Below, piece after piece: positions 42,890 through 48,493 of a stretch of DNA of 48,493 bases. The stretch's first letter is position 1, and each line of letters starts with the position of its first letter. A program made the translations under genes and the position numbers. This DNA comes from Marivivens sp. GTDB taxonomy: Bacteria; Pseudomonadota; Alphaproteobacteria; Rhodobacterales; Rhodobacteraceae. Where the stretch lies: assembly GCA_017643845.1 (NCBI GenBank), contig JAEPMR010000018.1, forward strand, positions 1 through 48,493. Direction: 5' to 3'. The notes beneath the pieces were generated by a model. The model saw only the letters and a list, made by a program, of their open reading frames with translations. It searched no databases and was not told where the DNA came from.

Positions 42890-43980
42890 GCCGCTTTCTC
42901 GCTGCGCACAGGCTTTGCGATTTCAGAGAGGCGATCGGCCTTGTCTTCCATCAGCCAGCCTTCGGCCCATTGGTCCAAAAGCTCTCTGGAAACCGGGCGG
43001 ATGGGAGCGGTAATGCCGCTCCCCTCAGCGACCAGACCAACCTTCAGGCCTGCGGCTCCGATGGCGGTCAGCTCCTCGGGCGTAACGCCCCATGAGTCCA
43101 CGCGGCTGAGGCAAACGATCGGGTCTACCTGCGCCCATCGGCGGCAAATTCGTGAAAGATGGGCCGGATGCATCCCAGCCTGGAGCACCAGAACCGCCCG
43201 TGCGCCCTTTGGCTCCAATAGCAACGAAACTGTGTCAGGTGCGATTTCCGGCTGTGCCGCCAGATCGACCACTTCCGCGCCTTTCCGGGTCTCAGACGGA
43301 TTCTGCTCCGTAATCAAATCGCGAAATTTCGGGCGTAACAGGTCGAAGCCGACCAATCGCGCATAGACAGACATCTCGTCTGCCAACGGATACATCGCCG
43401 GACTTGGCGCGAGTACGGTTGGGCCATTGCGCGCGCCACGACGCTTCTCGGCAACGGCGAGGCGAGCCGCAGTATTGGAAACGCCCGCCCCTTCAGCTCC
43501 TAAAACCACGACCCGTTTCATTCGGGTCAGCCATCGCTCAACCTTTTCGTCAAATACTGCGTTGTAAATCTGATCCAGCGGCCCTTCACCGGAGCGATCT
43601 TCCTGGCTCAATTCAGCGGAAACAGCCGCGATAAAGGCCTCATCATGAAGCGGCCAACCGCCCATTGGTGCCGCAATGTTTGGCGAAAACCGATCCGGCT
43701 GGGTCCGCAGAGCCTCCTTGGCTTTCGAGTTCTCCGCACGCTCCGAAACAACTGCTTCCAGATCCAGCGGCAGCCCAGCTTTCTCGCGCTCTTTCAAGAC
43801 ATCGCCAAAGGTCTTTCCCGCATGGATATTTGGGGTGCGGGGCCGCTCATTACTGGCAACCATTTCGATCTGCCCGCGCACTTTTCTCGTCGACACGATA
43901 AACGCATCAACGCCAAGCCTGCGTTCGACCTCCTCCATTGCGAGCGTTGTGTCGGATGCTTTTACGGTGATCGTGGTCAT
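42886..43980 (-). CDS. flhF: FlhF-like flagellar protein with degenerate GTPase motifs
   Basis: FlhF is an SRP-type GTPase that sets the place and number of polar flagella. This 364-residue protein keeps the FlhF N-terminal pattern (ASDTTLAMEEVERRLGVDAF, then IVSTRKVRGQIEMV). The SRP-GTPase part (from residue 155) is altered: the P-loop reads GAEGAGVSNT (161-170), with Val where the invariant Lys of GxxGxGK(S/T) belongs. No DTAG motif is seen; the equivalent strand is EVVDLAAQPEI (236-246). The G4 motif TKxD reads LSRVD (291-295). It follows flhA by 4 nt. So it may bind partners without hydrolysing GTP. ATG at 43980; the longer frame to 44022 overlaps flhA. Assignment rests on order and N-terminus. 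Confidence 0.75.
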   Translation of the reverse strand: MTTITVKASDTTLAMEEVERRLGVDAFIVSTRKVRGQIEMVASNERPRTPNIHAGKTFGDVLKEREKAGLPLDLEAVVSERAENSKAKEALRTQPDRFSPNIAAPMGGWPLHDEAFIAAVSAELSQEDRSGEGPLDQIYNAVFDEKVERWLTRMKRVVVLGAEGAGVSNTAARLAVAEKRRGARNGPTVLAPSPAMYPLADEMSVYARLVGFDLLRPKFRDLITEQNPSETRKGAEVVDLAAQPEIAPDTVSLLLEPKGARAVLVLQAGMHPAHLSRICRRWAQVDPIVCLSRVDSWGVTPEELTAIGAAGLKVGLVAEGSGITAPIRPVSRELLDQWAEGWLMEDKADRLSEIAKPVRSEKAA

Positions 43981-43984
43981 GTGC

Positions 43985-46141
43985 TTATCCCACCGGCTGT
44001 GGCTGTTGTTGTTCCGGCGCACTCATCGCGGGGCGCGGCAAACCTTGCGATCCGCCGACGACACCGATGACTTCCACACGGCGCGTTTCAGGAAGTTCGT
44101 TAATTCCCAGAACAATGGCGTCCGGCAGATGGGCACGAAGGAAATCAGCGAAGCTGCGGCGCAGTTGTGACGCCACAACCACGACTGCCTCACGCCCCTG
44201 ACCGGACGCTTTCTCCAGCAAATCCGAAAGCGTCGTGACAATTGTCGTCGCCAGACCGTTATCGATGACGAGGAATGTCTCCCCATCCATGTTCTGCCGT
44301 GCTCGCAGCAGGAGTTGCTCCAACTCGGGATCAAGAGTGACCAATGGAATAGGCTGGCTGATGGGCCCAAGCTGCTGCAGCAATAGCGGCGTCAACGAAG
44401 GACGAAGCTGCTCTGCCATCGCCTGGGGCGTCAGATCACGGCCCGAAAGATCCGCCAGCCCCTCTAGAATGCGCCGCATGTCCGAAATCGGGATACGTCC
44501 TGCCAGAAGGGATCGCGCAACTGACGTCAGCACATGCAGCGGGACCAGCTTTGGCACCACCGATTCAACAAGCGTCGGGCTAACCTCGGCCAGCGTATCA
44601 AGGAGCAGTTGAAGATCATCCGGCCCGATGAGGTGGGCAGCATGCTTGGAAATCAACTGGGACAAATGCGTGGCAACGACCGACTCCGGCTCTACAACAA
44701 CATAGTCGTCAGCCTCAGCTTCGGTCACCTGATGCGGTAGGATCCAGATGGCATCCATACCGAAGCTGGGGTCTTTAACTTCGATCCCCTTCAGCTTGCG
44801 CACAGATGCTCCGCCGGGCAGCGCAAGTTTGCGATCAGGATAGACCACATCCTCGCCGACGATCGTTTGACCAATCCTGACGCGATATTGATTGGGTCCA
44901 AGTCCGAGATCATCGCGAATGCGCACTCCGGGAACGACGAAACCAAGCGCCTTTGATGCCTCCTTGCGGATGCCAGTAATCCGCGACACCAGCGCACCGG
45001 ATTCCTCTGACACCATCCCGATCAGCCCGTACCCGATCTGAAGCGAGATCGGCGCGTGATCCGTCACATCCTGCGCGGTGACACCCTCGGGAATGTCCGC
45101 ACCTGCACCCCGTTCTGCACCACCCGCGCCTGCAGCAGCGTCAGCCCCATCCTCTTCATCGCCCTCCGCCCCTTTGTTGCGAGAGGCCCACGCCAGTCCG
45201 CCAGCAATCGCCGCTGCCATCAGGAACAGCAGATTGGGCATACCAGGCACCAGTCCGAGGATGAGCATGACAGCTGCAACCGGAACCCAAGCACGGCTCA
45301 AATTCATCTGTTTGCCGATCAGGTCCGCCATGTCATGCGACGACGACACCCGCGTTACGATAATTGCTGTCGCAATCGACAGAAGCAGAGACGGGATCTG
45401 CGCCACCAGACCATCCCCGACAGACAGCAACACATAGGTTTCGGTCGCCTGCCCCGCACTCAGCCCATACTGCACCATCCCGATCAGGATGCCGCCGATG
45501 ATATTGATTGCGAGGATCAGGATACCGGCGAGAGCATCGCCCTTTACAAATTTCGATGCACCATCCATCGCACCGTAGAAATCGGCCTCAGCAGCCACAT
45601 CCGAACGGCGCGTCTTGGCCTCTTCTGCCGTTAACAGCCCCGCGTTCAAATCCGCGTCGATCGCCATTTGTTTTCCAGGCATGGCATCGAGGGTGAAGCG
45701 TGCAGAAACCTCGGATACACGACCCGCGCCCTTGGTGATCACGACAAGGTTGATGATGACGAGGATGGCGAAAACCATCAAACCGACGAGGAAATTCCCG
45801 GCGACAACAAACTCACCAAAGGCTTGAATGACCTTACCCGCGGCGTCGCCCCCGGTATGACCCTCGCTGAGCACGATCCGCGTTGACGCAACGTTCAGGG
45901 CAAGCCGCAAAACGGTGGCAATCAAAAGGATGCTCGGAAAGCTGGAAAAATCGAGCGGGCGATAGCTGTGCATCGCGACCATCAGCACCAAAAGAGAAAG
46001 CAGAATATTTGCGACAAAGAACGCATCAAGAAGCGCGACCGGCAGCGGTAACACCATCATGGAGACAATTGCCAGAATACCGATAGGAAGTGTCAAATCT
46101 CCGACACGATCCCTGAAAGTCACTGTTGCGTCCGCAGCCAC
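43985..46141 (-). CDS. flhA: Flagellar type III export protein FlhA
   Basis: FlhA is the core membrane component of the flagellar export gate. Residues 1-300 carry the eight membrane helices (LPIGILAIVSMMVLPLPVAL; LLSLLVLMVAMHSYRPLDFS; TVLRLALNVASTRIVLSEG; FLVGLMVFAILVIINLVVIT) and the FHIPEP-type loop GAGRVSEVSARFTLDAMPGK. The C-terminal cytosolic docking domain starts near residue 360. Between them a low-complexity acidic linker (GAEGDEEDGADAAAGAGGAE) is longer than usual. Start is GTG at 46141 with AAGGGA upstream, giving 718 residues; longer in-frame readings run through the promoter region and are rejected. It is transcribed from a sigma-54 promoter at 46225-46240. Confidence 0.93.
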   Translation of the reverse strand: MAADATVTFRDRVGDLTLPIGILAIVSMMVLPLPVALLDAFFVANILLSLLVLMVAMHSYRPLDFSSFPSILLIATVLRLALNVASTRIVLSEGHTGGDAAGKVIQAFGEFVVAGNFLVGLMVFAILVIINLVVITKGAGRVSEVSARFTLDAMPGKQMAIDADLNAGLLTAEEAKTRRSDVAAEADFYGAMDGASKFVKGDALAGILILAINIIGGILIGMVQYGLSAGQATETYVLLSVGDGLVAQIPSLLLSIATAIIVTRVSSSHDMADLIGKQMNLSRAWVPVAAVMLILGLVPGMPNLLFLMAAAIAGGLAWASRNKGAEGDEEDGADAAAGAGGAERGAGADIPEGVTAQDVTDHAPISLQIGYGLIGMVSEESGALVSRITGIRKEASKALGFVVPGVRIRDDLGLGPNQYRVRIGQTIVGEDVVYPDRKLALPGGASVRKLKGIEVKDPSFGMDAIWILPHQVTEAEADDYVVVEPESVVATHLSQLISKHAAHLIGPDDLQLLLDTLAEVSPTLVESVVPKLVPLHVLTSVARSLLAGRIPISDMRRILEGLADLSGRDLTPQAMAEQLRPSLTPLLLQQLGPISQPIPLVTLDPELEQLLLRARQNMDGETFLVIDNGLATTIVTTLSDLLEKASGQGREAVVVVASQLRRSFADFLRAHLPDAIVLGINELPETRRVEVIGVVGGSQGLPRPAMSAPEQQQPQPVG

Positions 46142-46224
46142 GGCAATATCCCTTATTTCGGGCCCTTTCCGGTAGCGGTCATCATCTCCGCATCTGCGAT
46201 CGGGCGCTCGTTCGGGGAAATGGC

Positions 46225-46240
46225 TGCAACAAACGTGCCA
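46225..46240 (-). promoter_or_regulatory. Sigma-54 promoter of flhA operon
   Basis: Reading leftward, TGGCAC (46240-46235), GTTTG, TTGCA (46229-46225): a perfect -24/-12 sigma-54 promoter. Transcription would begin near 46214, giving a leader of about 70 nt before the flhA GTG at 46141. It needs an enhancer-binding protein, none of which is encoded in the window. Confidence 0.85.
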
Positions 46241-46289
46241 GCGGGCCGATGACCGTGGATCGCTGATAGGGCGCGAAAGATGGCGAAAC

Positions 46290-46305
46290 TGGCACATCAC
46301 TTGCA
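46290..46305 (+). promoter_or_regulatory. Sigma-54 promoter of flgP-flgT-flgA operon
   Basis: TGGCAC (46290-46295), ATCAC, TTGCA (46301-46305): the same conserved -24 and -12 elements as the opposite promoter. Transcription would begin near 46316, about 24 nt before the flgP ATG at 46340. Only 49 bp separate the two promoters, so a shared activator site between or near them is likely. Confidence 0.87.
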
Positions 46306-46339
46306 CTGACATCCGCAAATTCTGTGCACCGAGGATGAC

Positions 46340-46900
46340 ATGAAGATTTATTGGAAATTTCCCAACGCGATTTGGCCGAGCGGTCTGCGCCTCGCTCTCA
46401 TCACATCGTTTGTCGGACTGACAGCTTGCACCGAGCTGTCCGACATGGCGCGCAGCGCGCTTCCCGCGAATGCCTCTCCCGAGACCGAACAGCTCGCGGC
46501 ACTGAAGGACGACCTTGATACCCTTGATTTCATCGCAGGCGAGGGTCAGCCGGTCTCGATCGAAACGAACCCGTCCCTCACGGCCATCGGCTTCGCCCAG
46601 GTCGCGACCCAGCCAGGCAGCACATTGAACGAAAAGCGCCTGCTCGCCCTGCGCGCAGCACGTGTCGATGCGATGCGCCTCCTTGCCGAGCAGGTGCACG
46701 GACTTCGTATCGACGCAACAACGACGATCTCGGATGCGGCTATTTCCAGTGATACGATCCGCGCGACCGTCGATGGCACTATTCGTGGTGCGCGCACGCT
46801 TCGTATTACGCCCAAAGGGTCCGATGGCTATGAGGTCGAGTTGCAACTGGACCGCGACACGGTGGGCTATCTGATCCGCGCCGCACGAGGCCGCGCCTGA
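46340..46900 (+). CDS. flgP: FlgP-like outer-membrane lipoprotein (LPP20 family)
   Basis: The 186-residue protein has a long N-region, a hydrophobic stretch and the lipobox LTAC with Cys30, Thr at +2 (outer-membrane sorting expected). The mature part carries the LPP20/FlgP-type fold: AIGFAQVATQPGSTLNEKRL with LALRAARVDAMRLLAEQVHG, then ATVDGTIRGARTLRITPKGS and EVELQLDRDTVGYLI. In Vibrio, FlgP with FlgT and FlgO forms the extra basal-body ring (H ring). Its place before flgT and flgA supports that role. GAGGATGAC precedes the ATG. It overlaps flgT by TGATG. Confidence 0.85.
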   Translation: MKIYWKFPNAIWPSGLRLALITSFVGLTACTELSDMARSALPANASPETEQLAALKDDLDTLDFIAGEGQPVSIETNPSLTAIGFAQVATQPGSTLNEKRLLALRAARVDAMRLLAEQVHGLRIDATTTISDAAISSDTIRATVDGTIRGARTLRITPKGSDGYEVELQLDRDTVGYLIRAARGRA

Positions 46901-47970
46901 TGCGTTTATTCGCGCTCCTGCTTGCGGTCCTTCTCACCGCGCCTGGCTTCTCACTCGCGCAGTCATCGGTGTGGGTCACGGCAACAGGCTACGCACCGCT
47001 ATCTGCAGGCAGCGATCCAGCACAAGCACGCCGTCGCGCAATCGCAGACGCGTTGTTCGTGGCCGCCCTATCCGCAGGATCGGAAATTCGCGGCTTTACT
47101 GCGACCTCAAACGCTCGGATCACGTCCGATGTTGCATTCGTTCGCCCCATCGGCTCGATCCTTGGTCATGACATCTTGTCGGCTGGTACCGAAAACGGCC
47201 TGTTCCGGGTGCAGATTCGTGCGAAAATCGGGCCGGCACTCAGCCCCACCTGCACCCAGCCTCGTCCGCTCTCGATTGCGGCTTTTGTTCCGACCGTCAG
47301 CATCGATACCGCAGCGCCTGCCTGGTCATCAGAACTGGTGGGCGACCTTCAGAACCAGTTGATCGCCGCCCTCCGCGACCATCGGTCGGTTCATGCTGTC
47401 GAAATCACCTCGGAAACCAACTCCGCGAGCACGAGTTCCAATTACCGCGCGCTGACACAGCCCCGCCGCCCCGCACTGGCAACGGACATCACGCTCAAGA
47501 CAGATATCACCCTCGACATGTCACCTCAGGATGATCTCACGCTTTCGGTCCTTCTGCGTCTCACCCACCCGGATGGTCAGACAATTGAGACAGTTTACTC
47601 CAGAAAGACACGCGTTTCCCGCCCAGGGCGCGGGCTCCTTGGAGGCTTGGGCGGGTCGCGCGACACGCAAATAAATGCGCTGACATCTGACCTACCCAAG
47701 GAAGTTTCGCAACTTTTGTCCCAAACGGCATGTGCCCCTCTCAATGTCAAAATGGCCCTCAGCAACGGCACAATCACTATCCCGCTGGGTCGGGAAAACG
47801 GGCTACTGCAGGGAGCAATCGGCTTCGTGAACGCCCGCGACAGCGCCCCCGAACTGCTGGAAGTGGTCGAGGTCTCCGCGCGTGAGGCAAAACTACGCCC
47901 GATAGACCGCACTACTGCCGCGTCGCGCTTCCATGGCCGCACGCTGACGTTCTTGCCGACGGAGTTCTAG
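46900..47970 (+). CDS. flgT: Flagellar H-ring protein FlgT-like
   Basis: The 356-residue exported protein has a signal peptide (residues 1-20, LFALLLAVLLTAPGFSLAQ). Its N-terminal domain is of FlgT type: SSVWVTATGYAPLSAGSDPA, then QARRRAIADALFVAALSAGS. A middle domain with receptor-like strands and a C-terminal domain (VKMALSNGTITIPLGRENGL and a following LQGAIGFVNARDS) complete the three-domain FlgT layout. In Vibrio FlgT forms part of the H ring around the P and L rings and is needed for MotX/MotY assembly. A polyglycine patch (GRGLLGGLGGSRD) is specific to this protein. It abuts flgA directly. Confidence 0.83.
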   Translation: MRLFALLLAVLLTAPGFSLAQSSVWVTATGYAPLSAGSDPAQARRRAIADALFVAALSAGSEIRGFTATSNARITSDVAFVRPIGSILGHDILSAGTENGLFRVQIRAKIGPALSPTCTQPRPLSIAAFVPTVSIDTAAPAWSSELVGDLQNQLIAALRDHRSVHAVEITSETNSASTSSNYRALTQPRRPALATDITLKTDITLDMSPQDDLTLSVLLRLTHPDGQTIETVYSRKTRVSRPGRGLLGGLGGSRDTQINALTSDLPKEVSQLLSQTACAPLNVKMALSNGTITIPLGRENGLLQGAIGFVNARDSAPELLEVVEVSAREAKLRPIDRTTAASRFHGRTLTFLPTEF

Positions 47971-48493
47971 ATGCGGCTTGCGCTTCCATTTGTTTTCGGC
48001 AGCCTTCTCGCCGCTCAGAGCGCTCTGGCAGAGGTGAATATGTCCGACGGGATTAGCGGCTCGGAAATAATCACGATGCTTCAAGACCGGCTTGCAGCCG
48101 AGGGCTTGGCAGCCACGTTGCCGGCGGCACCCATTCGAGGATTTCCCGCCTGCAAGTCGACTATGATCATCGAGCCGCAATTCGGGTCCTGGGAAACCAT
48201 TTCCTACACGTGCGAAGACCCGAACGGATGGACCCGTCACTTTCGCCTTGGGGCAGGATATACGGCTCCATTGCCGGCTGAACCGGGCGCTTCAGACGCA
48301 CTGCAAATCAATGGCACAGTCGCCGTCGAGCTGGTGCGCCCCCTCGAAAAAGGCACGATCCTTCAAGCGAGCGACCTACGGATTCTCACAGGTATGAACG
48401 GGGTATCTGGGGTCATGTTTCGTTCGGTCGACGACGTAATAGGGCGCCGCCTGAACCAGTCGATGGGCCCCGGGCAGCCGTTGCAAATTCGTC
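47971..48493 (+). CDS. flgA: Flagellar P-ring chaperone FlgA, cut by the window end
   Basis: The frame opens at ATG 47971, immediately after the flgT TAG, and runs to the right edge (174 codons visible). A signal peptide (RLALPFVFGSLLAAQSALAE) sends it to the periplasm, where FlgA helps FlgI form the P ring. A Cys pair (PACKS and YTCED) fits the family's disulfide. The C-terminal SAF domain starts with VELVRPLEKGTILQASDLRI then SVDDVIGRRLNQSMGPGQPL. About 10-20 residues are probably missing beyond the edge. Confidence 0.9.
   Translation, partial: MRLALPFVFGSLLAAQSALAEVNMSDGISGSEIITMLQDRLAAEGLAATLPAAPIRGFPACKSTMIIEPQFGSWETISYTCEDPNGWTRHFRLGAGYTAPLPAEPGASDALQINGTVAVELVRPLEKGTILQASDLRILTGMNGVSGVMFRSVDDVIGRRLNQSMGPGQPLQIR

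Noticed and set aside
42878..42893. Possible third sigma-54 promoter before fliA (CGGCAT-N5-TTGCA, minus strand)
   Set aside because: Two mismatches in the -24 box and it lies on the stop/start overlap of an operon; weak compared with the two perfect sites.
46142..46846. Extension of flhA by about 235 codons upstream
   Set aside because: It runs antisense through flgP and across both sigma-54 promoters and resembles no FlhA sequence; GTG at 46141 has a ribosome site.
1..48493. tRNA, rRNA, insertion sequences, prophage, integrase or attachment sites
   Set aside because: Looked for in all gaps and gene products; no cloverleaf, transposase, integrase or flanking repeat was seen by eye.

Overview
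The window looks like chromosome of an alphaproteobacterium of the Rhodobacteraceae (roseobacter group). Coding is dense and GC-rich with strong GC preference at third codon positions. The gene set also fits: a VPLPA-type exosortase fused to an EpsI domain, a class I lysyl-tRNA synthetase, an iron-sulfur (6-4)-type photolyase, an acetylornithine deacetylase beside a class III aminotransferase and an Lrp regulator, and a flagellar locus with sigma-54 promoters. I saw no rRNA, tRNA, CRISPR array, prophage or insertion sequence. This is inference from gene content; no database was searched.

Region 1 (1-12.4 kb) is a surface and exopolysaccharide segment. It holds an edge-truncated secreted beta-helix protein, an ExoY-like sugar transferase, a long TPR lipoprotein, the exosortase/EpsI fusion (XrtD-like), a family 4 glycosyltransferase, a small membrane/cyclic-nucleotide-binding-fold protein with a DUF3307 partner, a CaiB/BaiF CoA-transferase and a large pectate-lyase-like beta-helix gene broken by a one-base frameshift.

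Region 2 (12.4-32 kb) is mostly housekeeping: class I LysRS, TerB-like protein, DacB and NadD (overlapping), EttA, TrxC, a cold-shock protein, the divergent tesA / ybbA-ybbP pair whose start codons overlap, a gamma-glutamylcyclotransferase-like protein, GltX, a small zincin, a 2OG-Fe(II) oxygenase, a GNAT acetyltransferase, a LysR regulator opposite two small unknown genes, and glutamine-dependent NAD synthetase.

Region 3 (32-38 kb) has a secreted MORN-repeat protein built from an internal nine-repeat duplication, a convergent intergenic region carrying four 11-bp-phased heptamers, an SDR-photolyase operon, and leuA preceded by a leucine-rich leader peptide with mutually exclusive hairpins (transcription attenuation).

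Region 4 (37.8-41.2 kb) is an amino-acid/amine module: aminotransferase, Lrp regulator, ArgE-type deacylase.

Region 5 (41.2-48.5 kb) is flagellar. Two sigma-54 promoters with the same conserved elements face away from each other in a 198-bp gap. One drives flhA, an FlhF-like gene with a degenerate P-loop, a 26-codon ORF joined to its neighbours by ATGA overlaps, and a FliA-type sigma factor. The other drives flgP, flgT and flgA (cut by the window end). The region is by eye less GC-rich than the rest.
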